DNA of 64,000 nucleotides from Amycolatopsis australiensis. Lineage in GTDB: Bacteria; Actinomycetota; Actinomycetes; Mycobacteriales; Pseudonocardiaceae. The translations under genes and the position numbers were made by a program. This document shows, in pieces, positions 47,035 to 55,373 of the stretch (its first letter is position 1; each line of letters starts with the position of its first letter). The stretch covers positions 930,001 through 994,000 of the forward strand of contig NZ_FPJG01000006.1 in assembly GCF_900119165.1 (NCBI RefSeq), in the 5' to 3' direction. The notes beneath the pieces are model-generated. The model was not told the origin of the DNA, searched no databases, and worked only from the letters and a program-made list of their open reading frames with translations.

Positions 47035-47691
47035 TCAGCTCGCGCCGAGGTAGGCGAGGACCGCGAGCACCCGGCGGTTCGTGTCGTCCGAAGCCGTGAT
47101 GCCCAGCTTGGCGAAGATGTTCGCGGTGTGCTTGCCGACCGCGCCTTCGCTGAAGTGCAGGCGGGCCGCGATCGCCGCGTTCGAGCAGCCTTCCGCCATC
47201 AGCCCGAGAACTTCACGCTCGCGCGGGGTCAAGGCGACCAGCGGGTCGGAAGCGTTGCCCGCCACCAGTTTCGCGATCACCTCGGGGTCCATGACCGTGC
47301 CGCCGTCGGCGACCCGGCGGACCGCGTCGACGAACTGGCCGGCGTTGAAGACCCGGTCCTTCAGGAGATAGCCGATCGCGCCGGTGCCGTCCGCCAGCAG
47401 CTCACGCGCGTACAGCTGCTCGACGTGCTGGGACAGCACCAGGATCGGCAAGCCGGGGATCTCCCGCCGGGCGGCCAGTGCGACCTGCAGGCCCTCGTCG
47501 GTGTTCGTCGGCGGCATCCGGACGTCCACAATGGACACGTCCGGCCGGTGTGCGCGCAGTGCCGCGGCCAGTTCGGGCCCGCTGCCGACCGCCGCGACGA
47601 CGTCGAATCCGTGGGCCTGCAGCAGGTGCGTCAGGCCGTCTCGGAGGAGGTACTGGTCTTCGGCGACGACGGTTTTCGGCCGATCTGACAC
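47035..47691 (-). CDS. NarL/LuxR-type response regulator
   Basis: The 218-residue protein has a receiver domain with acidic pocket EDQ near the start, phosphorylated Asp56 (SIVDVRMPP) and LKDR near the end. A LuxR helix-turn-helix follows: LTPREREVLGLMAEGCSNAAIAARLHFSEGAVGKHTANIFAKLG. The GTG at 47691 lies inside the end of the sensor kinase gene, a 61-base overlap. It converges on the ArsR gene, leaving one base between stops. Confidence 0.9.
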   Translation of the reverse strand: MSDRPKTVVAEDQYLLRDGLTHLLQAHGFDVVAAVGSGPELAAALRAHRPDVSIVDVRMPPTNTDEGLQVALAARREIPGLPILVLSQHVEQLYARELLADGTGAIGYLLKDRVFNAGQFVDAVRRVADGGTVMDPEVIAKLVAGNASDPLVALTPREREVLGLMAEGCSNAAIAARLHFSEGAVGKHTANIFAKLGITASDDTNRRVLAVLAYLGAS

Positions 47692-49454
47692 GGGATCTCC
47701 AAGGTCGCCTTCGTCGGGCCGCCGAGTGGGCTGGTCAGCGTCAACCTACCGTCGAACCCGCCCAGCCGGCGCTCGATCCCGCGCAACCCCGAGCCGCGAG
47801 CCGGGTCGGCGCCGCCCGTGCCGTCGTCGGTGACCACGACCGTCAGGAGGTCGTCGGCGAACCCGAGTTCGATCGACGCGCGTCCCGCGCCGTGCTTCGC
47901 CGCGTTGCCCAGCAGCTCGGACACCGCGAAGTACGCGCACGCCTCCACCGGCTCCTCGATCCGTCCCGGCAGCGAGCCGGTGACCTGCGTTTTCAGCGGG
48001 CTGTCGAGGGCCAGCGCGCGCACGGCGTCGAGCAGCCCGCGCTCGGACAGGACCGGCGGGTGGATGCCGCGCACGAGCACCCGCAGCTCGGTGAGCGCCT
48101 CCGCCGAAGCCGCGCGCAACTCGGCCGCGAGCCGCTTCGCCGCCGCCGGATCGGTGTCCACGAGCGCCTCGACCGCGCCGAGCTTCATCCCCATCGCGAC
48201 CAGCCGCGACTGGATCCCGTCGTGCAGGTCGCGTTCGATCCGCCGCAGCTCCGCGGCCTGCGTCACCGTGACGTCGCTGCGGGTCTGCTTCAGCCGTTCG
48301 ACGCGCTGGGCGAGCCTCGTCGACTCCGTCGGCCCGAGCCATACCCGCGCGAAGCGGGCCTGCTGCCGAGCCAGCCACGTCGCCGGCGCAACCCCGGCGA
48401 CGACCAACGCGACCGCGACCGGTGTCTGCGCGAGCGCGCCGAGGTGCGTCGAGACCTCGGGGAACGGCCACCACGTCACCGGCGACGACGCGAACGGCCG
48501 CCACACCCACAACGTCATGAGACCGACGACGCCCCGGCCGATCAACACGACCGCGGGCAGTACCAGGACCAGCGAAACGAGCGAGATCAGCGCGGCGCCC
48601 ACCATGTCTCGCCAGGTGGCCCGGTCGCGCAGGACCCACCGGGTGCGCGCGTGCTGGACCGGCCAGAACGGTTCCTCGTACAGCTGCTTGCCGACCTGGT
48701 AGAGCCCGTCCGGGCGGGGCACGGGCAGGCCGGGCGGCGGCAGGTACGGCCGGGCGATCCGCACGCCGGTCCAGTTGCCTGCCTCGCGGCGCAGCGTGTC
48801 GGTGATGGACCGGCTCCACAGGATCACCGGCGCCGCGACCGGCAGCGCCCCGGCGACCACGACCAGCTGCCACAGCGAGAAGAACAGCATCACCACGGCC
48901 AGCGCGAGGATGCCGATCTGGTGGCCCAGCGACTCGAGGCGCCGGTGCAGCCACCATCCCCGGCCGGGTACCGGGGCCGGCCGCCGGCCGAGCCACCAGC
49001 GCGTCCACCGGCCGTGACCGCGCAGCGCCCGCGGGCCGCCGAGCAGCACCGCGACCGGCAGCACGAGCGTGACCAGCGGGTTCAGCAGCTGCCACAGCAG
49101 CTCGCGCCCGGACGCCGGGTCCTCCATCACCCAGGTGAAGCGGCGGTTCCAGCGAATCCAGAACGCGCGCTTGTAGAGCTGGTTGCCGTCGCGGTACCAG
49201 CCGTCGCGCTCCCGCACCGGGTCCGGCGGCGGCGGCCGATACGGCGCTTCCACCTCGACGTCACACCAGCGCGCGGCCAGCACCCTGGCCGTCGCCGAGC
49301 GGTGCCGGGCCCACTCGATCGCGGGGCCGAGGAAGAAGACGAGGCCGACGCACAGCAGCGCGAACGCGACCAGCTCGACCAGCACGTCGACCCAGCTCAG
49401 CAGCGCCAGCCCGGCCAGCGCCAAGGCCCGCCCGATGGCACGCGGGTACGTCAT
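47631..49454 (-). CDS. Sensor histidine kinase with a duplicated membrane sensor unit
   Basis: The 607-residue protein has several membrane helices in its first 370 residues. Two units repeat there: GWYRDGNQLYKRAFW...FTWVMEDPASGRELLW and GLYQVGKQLYEEPFW...TRWVLRDRATWRDMV, each followed by helices (Sensor-domain type). The kinase core has ERDLHDGIQSRL, so His411 is the phospho-acceptor (HisKA_3 type), then SELLGNAAKHG and DDGTGG...GSGLRGIERRL of the ATPase domain. ATG 49454 follows GGAGG. It runs 61 bases into the response regulator gene. The signal is unknown; a divergent ABC exporter suggests envelope or antibiotic stress. Confidence 0.85.
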   Translation of the reverse strand: MTYPRAIGRALALAGLALLSWVDVLVELVAFALLCVGLVFFLGPAIEWARHRSATARVLAARWCDVEVEAPYRPPPPDPVRERDGWYRDGNQLYKRAFWIRWNRRFTWVMEDPASGRELLWQLLNPLVTLVLPVAVLLGGPRALRGHGRWTRWWLGRRPAPVPGRGWWLHRRLESLGHQIGILALAVVMLFFSLWQLVVVAGALPVAAPVILWSRSITDTLRREAGNWTGVRIARPYLPPPGLPVPRPDGLYQVGKQLYEEPFWPVQHARTRWVLRDRATWRDMVGAALISLVSLVLVLPAVVLIGRGVVGLMTLWVWRPFASSPVTWWPFPEVSTHLGALAQTPVAVALVVAGVAPATWLARQQARFARVWLGPTESTRLAQRVERLKQTRSDVTVTQAAELRRIERDLHDGIQSRLVAMGMKLGAVEALVDTDPAAAKRLAAELRAASAEALTELRVLVRGIHPPVLSERGLLDAVRALALDSPLKTQVTGSLPGRIEEPVEACAYFAVSELLGNAAKHGAGRASIELGFADDLLTVVVTDDGTGGADPARGSGLRGIERRLGGFDGRLTLTSPLGGPTKATLEIPCQIGRKPSSPKTSTSSETA

Positions 49455-49624
49455 CCGGCCACCTCCTTCCCCCGTGATCGTCGCCGATCCGCGCCCGCGC
49501 GCGCAGTGCCCGAAGCCCCACGAACGGGGTGGGCCCAGCCCCACCCCGGCGTCAGCAAAACCCTACTTGAGCTGGGGATTCAGCGTCATACCGCGCGCGG
49601 CCACGCGTTCGTAGCGTCGAAGCC

Positions 49625-50338
49625 ATGCCTCTCCTCGAAGTCACCGGCCTCCGGAAGCGCTACGGCGCCCGGGTCGCGGTCGACGGCGTCTCCTTCACCG
49701 TCGAGCGCGGCGAAATCTTCGGCGTCCTCGGCACGAACGGCGCCGGCAAGACCACCACCGTCGAATGCCTCCTGGGCCTGCGCCGGCCCGACGGCGGCAC
49801 GATCTCCGTGCTCGGCCTCGACCCCGTGACGGACCGGGCCGCGCTCACCCGCCGCGTCGGCGTGCAGCTGCAGGAAAGCCGGCTGCCCGCGAAGCTGCGG
49901 GTGCGTGAGGCGATCGAGCTGTTCGCCTCGTTCTACCCGGACCCGGCCGACGTCGACGTCCTCCTCGACCGGCTCGATCTCCGCGCCCACGCCCGCAGCG
50001 CGTTCGGGAAGCTCTCCGGCGGCCAGAAGCAGCGCGTGTCGATCGCGCTCGCGCTGGTGGGCAACCCCGAGCTGGCCATCCTCGACGAGCTGACCACCGG
50101 GCTCGACCCGCACGCCCGCCGTGAGACGTGGCGGCTGGTCGAAGGCGTCCGCGATGCCGGTGTCACGGTCCTGCTGGTCACCCACTTCATGGCCGAAGCC
50201 GAGCGGCTTTGCGACCGCGTGGCGGTCTTCGACGCCGGCCGCGTGGTCGCGACCGGCACCCCGGACGAGCTCCGCGCCGCCGCCGGCGCCTCCACTTTGG
50301 ACGACGCGTTCGTCTCGCTGACGAGGAGCACCCGGTGA
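49625..50338 (+). CDS. ABC-2 type exporter ATPase
   Basis: The 237-residue ATPase has Walker A GTNGAGKTTTVE, Q-loop VQLQESRLPAKL, signature LSGGQKQR, Walker B LAILDELTTGLD and H-loop VTHFM. This is the drug/lipid exporter class (DrrA/CcmA-like). It is divergent from the two-component system, which may induce it. Its stop overlaps the permease start (GTGA). Confidence 0.9.
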   Translation: MPLLEVTGLRKRYGARVAVDGVSFTVERGEIFGVLGTNGAGKTTTVECLLGLRRPDGGTISVLGLDPVTDRAALTRRVGVQLQESRLPAKLRVREAIELFASFYPDPADVDVLLDRLDLRAHARSAFGKLSGGQKQRVSIALALVGNPELAILDELTTGLDPHARRETWRLVEGVRDAGVTVLLVTHFMAEAERLCDRVAVFDAGRVVATGTPDELRAAAGASTLDDAFVSLTRSTR

Positions 50339-51069
50339 ACACCTTCGCCAAGATCACCGCCACCGAAACGAAACTGTTCCTGCGCACGCCGTTCATGGTG
50401 ATCGCGGGCCTCCTGCTGCCGGCCGCGGTGCTGCTGGCGGTCGGCGCGATCCCGGGCATGACGAAGCCCAGCCCGGCCGCCGGCGGGTACCGGTTCATCG
50501 ACGCCTGGGTGCCCTCGGTGCTTGTCGTCAGCCTCGCGATGCTGGCCCTGCAGTCGATTCCCGGCGCGGTGGCGACCTACCGCGAGCAGGGTGTGCTGCG
50601 CCGGCTGGCCACGACGCCGGTGCACCCGGCGAACCTGCTCGGCGCGCAGCTGCTGATCCACGTCGTGCTCGCGCTGGCGGGCATCGGCCTGGTGCTGGGC
50701 CTGGCCAACGCGGTCTACGACGTCCCGCTGCCGAAGCATCCGCTGGTGTTCCTGGTGACGCTGCTGCTCGGCACGGTCTCGATGTTCTCGCTCGGCCTGC
50801 TGGCGGCGGCGCTCGCCAGGACGGCCAAGGCCGCGGGCGGGTTCGCGCTGGTCGCGTTCGTGCCGACGATGTTCCTCGGCGGCGTGTACCTGCCGCGGCC
50901 GCTGCTGCCGGAGGTCCTGCGCCGGATCGGCGACTACGTCCCGCCGGGCACACAGCCGCTGCAGGACGCCTGGGTCGGCACCGGCGTGCAGCCGCTGCAG
51001 CTGGTCGTGCTGGCCGCCTTCGCGGTGATCGGGACGGCGCTGGCGGCGAAGCTCTTCCGCTGGGAGTGA
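50335..51069 (+). CDS. ABC-2 type exporter permease
   Basis: The 244-residue membrane protein has six hydrophobic segments. YREQGVLRRLATTPVHPANLLGAQLL and FLGGVYLPRPLLPEVLRRIGDYVPP are ABC-2 permease signatures. The GTG at 50335 has GAGGAG upstream. With the preceding ATPase it forms an exporter of unknown cargo. Confidence 0.9.
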   Translation: MNTFAKITATETKLFLRTPFMVIAGLLLPAAVLLAVGAIPGMTKPSPAAGGYRFIDAWVPSVLVVSLAMLALQSIPGAVATYREQGVLRRLATTPVHPANLLGAQLLIHVVLALAGIGLVLGLANAVYDVPLPKHPLVFLVTLLLGTVSMFSLGLLAAALARTAKAAGGFALVAFVPTMFLGGVYLPRPLLPEVLRRIGDYVPPGTQPLQDAWVGTGVQPLQLVVLAAFAVIGTALAAKLFRWE

Positions 51070-51161
51070 TCCGCCAAAGTGGTGATGATCATCGTTTTCT
51101 CTTGTGGCGGGGCCACCCGGCCGGTAGCCAGGGAGGTGGCCCTGCTCAAACTGGAGGTTCG

Positions 51162-51554
51162 ATGTCCCTGGACGTGTCACCCGCGTTGCTGGAGAAGGCC
51201 GAGCGCGGGGAGGTCACCGACGCCGAGTTCGTCACCTGCGTCAAGGAATCCCTGCCGTACGCCTGGGAAGTCATCACCGGAGTGATCGCGGACGCCGAAG
51301 CGGCGGCCGACGGCTTCGCGGACAACGAGACACCGCCGCCGAGCGAGGCGGCCCGCGGCCAGCTGCTGCGCGCGCTGGCCTCGGACGCGATCCGCGGCGG
51401 CCTCGAGCGCCACTTCGGCGTCAAGCTGGCGTTCCAGAACTGCCACCGGGTCGCGGTGTTCCGCCGGTCCGAAGTGGACGGTGATCGCTACCGCGCGTTC
51501 GTCTCCCCGCGCGGCCAGCTGCTCAACCAGAGCCCGGAGCTGCGGGACTGCTGA
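51162..51554 (+). CDS. SCO5389-family conserved protein
   Basis: The 130-residue protein is of a family conserved in Streptomyces and relatives. SLDVSPALLEKAERGEV, then SLPYAWEVI, then a stretch ending RGQLLRALASDAIRGGLERHFGVKLAFQNCHRVAVF, and a C-terminal QLLNQSPELRDC are the family blocks. It is soluble with no signal peptide. The ATG at 51162 follows GGAGGTTCG; the frame extends upstream to 51066 but without a ribosome site. Function is unknown. Confidence 0.82.
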   Translation: MSLDVSPALLEKAERGEVTDAEFVTCVKESLPYAWEVITGVIADAEAAADGFADNETPPPSEAARGQLLRALASDAIRGGLERHFGVKLAFQNCHRVAVFRRSEVDGDRYRAFVSPRGQLLNQSPELRDC

Positions 51555-51559
51555 CGGGC

Positions 51560-51585
51560 CTCCGGCGCACCCCGGTGCGCCGGAG
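51560..51585. terminator. Hairpin between convergent genes
   Basis: CTCCGGCGCACC (51560-51571) and its exact complement (51574-51585) lie just past the SCO5389-family stop and immediately before the end of the small membrane gene. It probably terminates both transcripts. Confidence 0.7.
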
Positions 51586-51587
51586 CC

Positions 51588-51743
51588 TCAGTTGACCGCG
51601 ACCTCGTTGAACCACAGCCGTGGCTCCAGCCACGGGAACACCACGAACATCAGCAGCGCCACGACGCCGAGCACGAGGATCACGGCCAGCGTCAGCTTCG
51701 CCGCGAACGGGCCCGGCAGCTTGCGCCAGATCCACGCGTACAT
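51588..51743 (-). CDS. Small single-pass membrane protein (51 residues)
   Basis: The 51-residue protein has one transmembrane helix (LTLAVILVLGVVALLMFVVFPWLEP) after a basic-aromatic N-terminus (MYAWIWRKLPGPF). The ATG shares a base with the class E sortase stop (TGATG), so it is translated with the sortase. It is probably a partner or assembly factor, but I do not recognise a named family. Confidence 0.72.
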   Translation of the reverse strand: MYAWIWRKLPGPFAAKLTLAVILVLGVVALLMFVVFPWLEPRLWFNEVAVN

Positions 51744-52834
51744 CAGGCCTCCCCGATCTTCGACAGCAGGTCGCCGTAGTCCTTGACCTGGTTCTTGGGT
51801 ACCTGCTGGGTCAGCACCGACGTGATGATCAGCCGCTCGCGGGCGGAGAACTGCGGGTGGCACGTGGTGAGCGTGAGCAGCGCCGCCTGCTGGGCCTTCG
51901 GGAGCACGTCCGCGTCCTTGTACGGGACCGGGTTCACCGCGGTGCCCTCGCTGGGCAGCACGACCTTGCGGCCGAACGTCTTGTTGTAGGCGCCGCCGTC
52001 CTCGGCGTTGGGGTCGCGCAGCGTCGAAACGCCCTTGCACTTCGGGTCGGCGCCCTTGCCACCCGCCCAGTCCTTGATCTCGTCGTCGTAGGGCAGGACC
52101 TTGTAGATGTAGAAGTCGGTCGAGGTCTCGATCACGATCTGGTCACAGGAGGAGAGGTTGTCCAGGTCGTTGAACGGGGCACCCTTGCCGACGCGGTGGC
52201 CGGCCACGGCGAAGTTGCCGGGTTCGCCGGGCAGCGCCGTGCCCTTGTAGTGGCCGGGGCCGACCTCCAGGGAGGCGTCGTCGGTGCCCTCCTGGATGGT
52301 GAAGTTGTAGTCGACGCCGAAGCTGGGGATGTGGATGCGGGCGAACGCCTTGCCGTCGACCAGCTCGGGGTGCAGCGTCCGGTCGTGCGCCCATTCGCCG
52401 TCGAGCTGGTCGCTCGCCTCGGACTGCTTGCCCGCGGAGAACAGGTCGGTCACGTACAGCTCGTAGACCATGAACAGCAGCACGACCAGGCCGAGCGTGA
52501 TGAGGATTTCGCCGGCGGTCCGGATCGCGACGCCGCCCTTGCCCAGCGGCGACGGGGCCGGCTTCTCCTTGGTCGCGGTCCCGCCCTTCCCGACCGGGGA
52601 GAACACGACGGTCTCCTCGTTCGCGCCCGGCGGCGGGGGCGGGCTGGTGTAGCGGCGGGGCGCCGGGCCCGGCGGACGCCGCGGCGGCTGGCCGGCGGGC
52701 TGGCGGGGCGGCTGGCCGGGGGCCGGGCGGGGCGGCAGCTGGCCGCGCGGGGGCGTGGCGGGACGGCGCGGGGGCATCGGCCGCTGTCCGGGGTGTCTGC
52801 GCCGGTCGTCATCCGGTCCTTCGCGCGTAGCCAC
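51743..52834 (-). CDS. Class E sortase
   Basis: The 363-residue protein has a long Pro/Arg-rich cytoplasmic N-terminus, one transmembrane helix (AGEILITLGLVVLLFMVYELYV), then the sortase domain. Catalytic His is in VAGHRVG, Cys325 in LTLTTCHP, and Arg in ARERLI nine residues after Cys. Class E sortases in actinobacteria cut LAxTG-type motifs and attach pilin-like or chaplin-like proteins to the wall. The GTG at 52834 follows GAGGAG. The frame extends upstream to 53017 but not plausibly. Its place beside crgA and trpG is typical of Pseudonocardiaceae and Streptomyces. Confidence 0.88.
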   Translation of the reverse strand: MATREGPDDDRRRHPGQRPMPPRRPATPPRGQLPPRPAPGQPPRQPAGQPPRRPPGPAPRRYTSPPPPPGANEETVVFSPVGKGGTATKEKPAPSPLGKGGVAIRTAGEILITLGLVVLLFMVYELYVTDLFSAGKQSEASDQLDGEWAHDRTLHPELVDGKAFARIHIPSFGVDYNFTIQEGTDDASLEVGPGHYKGTALPGEPGNFAVAGHRVGKGAPFNDLDNLSSCDQIVIETSTDFYIYKVLPYDDEIKDWAGGKGADPKCKGVSTLRDPNAEDGGAYNKTFGRKVVLPSEGTAVNPVPYKDADVLPKAQQAALLTLTTCHPQFSARERLIITSVLTQQVPKNQVKDYGDLLSKIGEA

Positions 52835-52931
52835 GCAAGCTCCTCTCAAGCCGCGTCGAACACTTGGTGACCCCGACGTCACGGTACGGGAAATCCAACC
52901 ACTCCCGGCCGCTGCTTTCCTGCGGTCGTTT

Positions 52932-52941
52932 ACGTTAACGT
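52932..52941. promoter_or_regulatory. Palindrome between the class E sortase and crgA
   Basis: ACGTTAACGT is a perfect ten-base palindrome in the divergent region, in a TTTACGTTAACGTG context. A developmental or cell-cycle regulator could bind here; this is a guess from symmetry alone. Confidence 0.3.
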
Positions 52942-53020
52942 GTGCACGTGGCGCTGGTTGCGCACCCCGAGCGGGACATCGCCACCAGACGAGCCCGTAG
53001 AGCACCGCGAGGAACACACG

Positions 53021-53287
53021 ATGCCCAAGTCCAAGGTCCGCAAGAAGACGGCTTACACCCCGCCTGCCGACCGGCGCACGCCGGTGAAGGTGCGGGCGGC
53101 CGGCCCCACCGGCCTCGCCTGGAAGATCCCCATGTTCGGGTTGATGCTCCTGGGCCTGGTCTGGCTGCTGGTGAACTACATCGCCGGGGACAAGATCTCC
53201 TGGATGGCCGACCTGGGCAACTGGAATTTCGCCGGCGGGTTCGCGCTGATGATCGCCGGTCTGCTCATGACGATGCGCTGGCGCTGA
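53021..53287 (+). CDS. crgA: Cell division protein CrgA
   Basis: The 88-residue protein has two transmembrane helices (about 31-53 and 66-84) and a basic N-terminus [15 protein letters not shown], as in M. tuberculosis Rv0011c. CrgA helps assemble the divisome and recruits FtsI and CwsA. The ATG at 53021 is clear, preceded by GAGGAA. Confidence 0.94.
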   Translation: MPKSKVRKKTAYTPPADRRTPVKVRAAGPTGLAWKIPMFGLMLLGLVWLLVNYIAGDKISWMADLGNWNFAGGFALMIAGLLMTMRWR

Positions 53288-53342
53288 CGATTACTCCGAA
53301 CGGCGGCTTGACGTCGAATTACACCGGTGTGACTCATCCCCA

Positions 53343-53777
53343 GTGTGGATAACCCCTGTGGATAACTACCCCACCTCGTGGGCACCGCGTCCGGCCCTTG
53401 TGGTATCGGCCTGGGTCGTCACCGCGTTGCTGCTGGCCGGCGTGGTCACCGACGCGGTGACCGGCGACCACGGCGGGCTCGTGCTGTTCGCGTTGGCGAC
53501 ACTGGCGGTGGGCGCGTTCGCGGCCCACTCGACACTCGTCCGGCCCCGGCTGGCCGCCGGCCCGGACGGCTTGGTCGCCCGCACATTGCGCGGTCCCCGG
53601 CGGCTCCCGTGGGCGCAGACCCGCGCCCGGCTGCGCACCACCCGCCGGCTGGGCCGCGACGGCGTCACGCTCGAGATCGAGCACGACGACCAGCTGTACG
53701 TCTTCGGGTGGCTCGAACTCGGCGAGGATCCCCGCGACGTGCTGGACGTGCTCAGCACGCTGCGCGCGCGGAGCTAG
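53343..53777 (+). CDS. PH-domain membrane protein (Rv0010c-like)
   Basis: The 144-residue protein begins with two hydrophobic helices (ALVVSAWVVTALLLAGVV and GLVLFALATLAVGAFAA). A bacterial PH-like beta domain follows (RLAAGPDGLVARTLRGPRRLPW... and ...YVFGWLELGEDPRDVLDVL). Its position after crgA matches Rv0010c. The start is GTG 53343, or GTG 53358 which would give NYPTSWAPRP near the N-terminus; both lie in the DnaA-box pair. The stop shares CTAG with the convergent rhomboid gene. Function is unknown, but it clusters with division genes. Confidence 0.8.
   Translation: MWITPVDNYPTSWAPRPALVVSAWVVTALLLAGVVTDAVTGDHGGLVLFALATLAVGAFAAHSTLVRPRLAAGPDGLVARTLRGPRRLPWAQTRARLRTTRRLGRDGVTLEIEHDDQLYVFGWLELGEDPRDVLDVLSTLRARS
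53344..53365. promoter_or_regulatory. Two DnaA boxes at the start of the PH-domain gene
   Basis: TGTGGATAA occurs at 53344-53352 and again at 53357-53365, each a perfect inverted match to the classical DnaA box TTATCCACA. They lie 13 bases apart and overlap the first codons of the downstream gene. DnaA could regulate the gene or be titrated here. Confidence 0.6.
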
Positions 53778-54727
53778 CCGCAGCTGTAGAGCTCCTGCCC
53801 GCGGTACTGGACGAACTGGCACGTCTGGGCCGCCACCTGCGTGTCCTTGTAGACCAGCAGCCCGATCATCGCGACGACGAGGATGGCGACCCCGGCCGCC
53901 TGCCACTGCGCCTGGCGGACCTGCGGCGCGTAGAGCATCGCCACGGTCACCAGCGCGCCGGTGACCAGGCCGCCGACGTGGCCGAGGATGGAGATGTTCG
54001 CGACGCCGAAGGTGATGAACGCGTTCAGCGCGAGCGTGACGATCAGCCCGGTCGGGTTGAGCCGCAGCTTCAGCACGATGACCGCGTAGGCGCCCATCAG
54101 GCCGAACAACGCGCCGGAGGCACCCGCGGTGCCGCCGTCGAGGTTGTCGAACAGCAGCACGGCCGTGGACGCGCCGAGCATCGAGACGAAGTACAGCGTG
54201 AGGAAGCGGATCTTCCCGAAGACCTGCTCCAGGGCGCGGCCCATCATCCACAGCGAGAACATGTTGACCGCGATGTGGATGGGCCCGTAGTGCAGGAAAC
54301 CCGAGGTGAACAGGCGCCACCACTCGCCGGCGCCGAGCGTCGCCTGGCCCCACAGGACGCCGAGCTGGAAGACATCGGAGACCTGGTTGTCGTTCAGGCT
54401 CCTGGCCTGCAGGACGGTGACGAGGAAGACCAGGACGTTGACCGCGAGGATGACCTGGGTGGCCAGGATCGACCGCGACGGCCGGGCCCCGGCGATCGTG
54501 CGCACGCCGAAGCCGGCTTCCTGGTAACCGCGGTGCTGACGGCGTTGCTGCTGGCCGCCGGCGTGGACGCAGTCGGTGCACTGGAAGCCGACGGGGGCCT
54601 CGCGGAGGCAGTCCGGGCAGGCCGGACGCCCGCACCGGGAACAGCTCAGTCCGGTCGGGCGGTTCGGGTGCCACCAGCACCCGGGGAGCGCGGCTTGTTC
54701 GGCGGCGGGGTTCGGCGGTTGGTTCAC
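53774..54727 (-). CDS. Rhomboid-family intramembrane serine protease with N-terminal zinc finger
   Basis: The 317-residue protein starts with a Cys/His-rich B-box-like zinc finger (CWWHPNRPTGLSCSRCGRPACPDC). A Gln/Arg linker leads to a rhomboid domain with WWRLFTSGFLHYGPIHIAVNM, the serine motif GASGALFG and the histidine in ILGHVGG. It cleaves membrane-embedded substrates. The GTG at 54727 is used; the zinc finger is a common actinobacterial form. Confidence 0.9.
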   Translation of the reverse strand: MNQPPNPAAEQAALPGCWWHPNRPTGLSCSRCGRPACPDCLREAPVGFQCTDCVHAGGQQQRRQHRGYQEAGFGVRTIAGARPSRSILATQVILAVNVLVFLVTVLQARSLNDNQVSDVFQLGVLWGQATLGAGEWWRLFTSGFLHYGPIHIAVNMFSLWMMGRALEQVFGKIRFLTLYFVSMLGASTAVLLFDNLDGGTAGASGALFGLMGAYAVIVLKLRLNPTGLIVTLALNAFITFGVANISILGHVGGLVTGALVTVAMLYAPQVRQAQWQAAGVAILVVAMIGLLVYKDTQVAAQTCQFVQYRGQELYSCG

Positions 54728-54765
54728 GATGAGACCAACCTACCGAAACCCGGCGCCGCGAGCCG

Positions 54766-55284
54766 TCAGTGCTCGATGGTGACCTTCTCGATCACGACGT
54801 CGGCCAGCGGGCGGTCCGCCGGGCCGGTCGCCGTGCGGGCGATCGTGTCGACGACGTTGCGCGACTCCTGGTCGGCCACCTCGCCGAAGATCGTGTGCCG
54901 GAAGTTCAGGTGGGTGGTCGGCGCGACGGTGATGAAGAACTGCGAGCCGTTCGTGCCCGGCCCGGCGTTCGCCATGGCCAGCAGGTACGGCTTGCTGAAC
55001 TGCAGCTCCGGGTGGAACTCGTCGCCGAACTTGTAGCCGGGGCCGCCGCGGCCGGTGCCGGTCGGGTCGCCACCCTGGATCATGAAGCCGTCGATGACCC
55101 GGTGGAAGATCGAACCGTCGTAGAACGGGCCGGAGGTCGTGCCCGCCGCGTTCGGCTGGGTGTACTCCTTGGTGCCCTCCGCGAGCCCGACGAAGTTCGC
55201 GACCGTCTTCGGCGCGTGGTCCGGGAGCAGGTTCAGGTGGATGTCACCCTGATTGGTGTGCAGCGTAGCTTTCACGCGGTTCAT
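54766..55284 (-). CDS. ppiA: Cyclophilin-type peptidyl-prolyl isomerase
   Basis: The 172-residue cyclophilin has VANFVGLAEG, FHRVIDGFMIQGGDPTGTGRGGPGY (catalytic Arg), AMANAGPGTNGSQFFIT and HLNFRHTIFGEV. It is cytoplasmic with no signal peptide. It corresponds by position to Rv0009, next to crgA and cwsA. The ATG at 55284 is used. Confidence 0.94.
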   Translation of the reverse strand: MNRVKATLHTNQGDIHLNLLPDHAPKTVANFVGLAEGTKEYTQPNAAGTTSGPFYDGSIFHRVIDGFMIQGGDPTGTGRGGPGYKFGDEFHPELQFSKPYLLAMANAGPGTNGSQFFITVAPTTHLNFRHTIFGEVADQESRNVVDTIARTATGPADRPLADVVIEKVTIEH

Positions 55285-55373
55285 CGTGCCATCTGCAGCG
55301 GGCGGCGCAAAAAAGGGGCACGATAGGTTACGGGTAACAGAGCAGTGTCAAAACGAATGATGAGGTGAAGCCC

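Noticed and set aside
47631..47691. Frameshift joining the sensor kinase and response regulator
   Set aside because: The response regulator has its own GTG and ribosome site, and the kinase reaches a full-length end, so an overlap is the simpler reading.
53344..53365. The chromosomal origin itself
   Set aside because: Only two DnaA boxes are present, and dnaA/dnaN are not in the window. oriC is expected beyond gyrA to the right.
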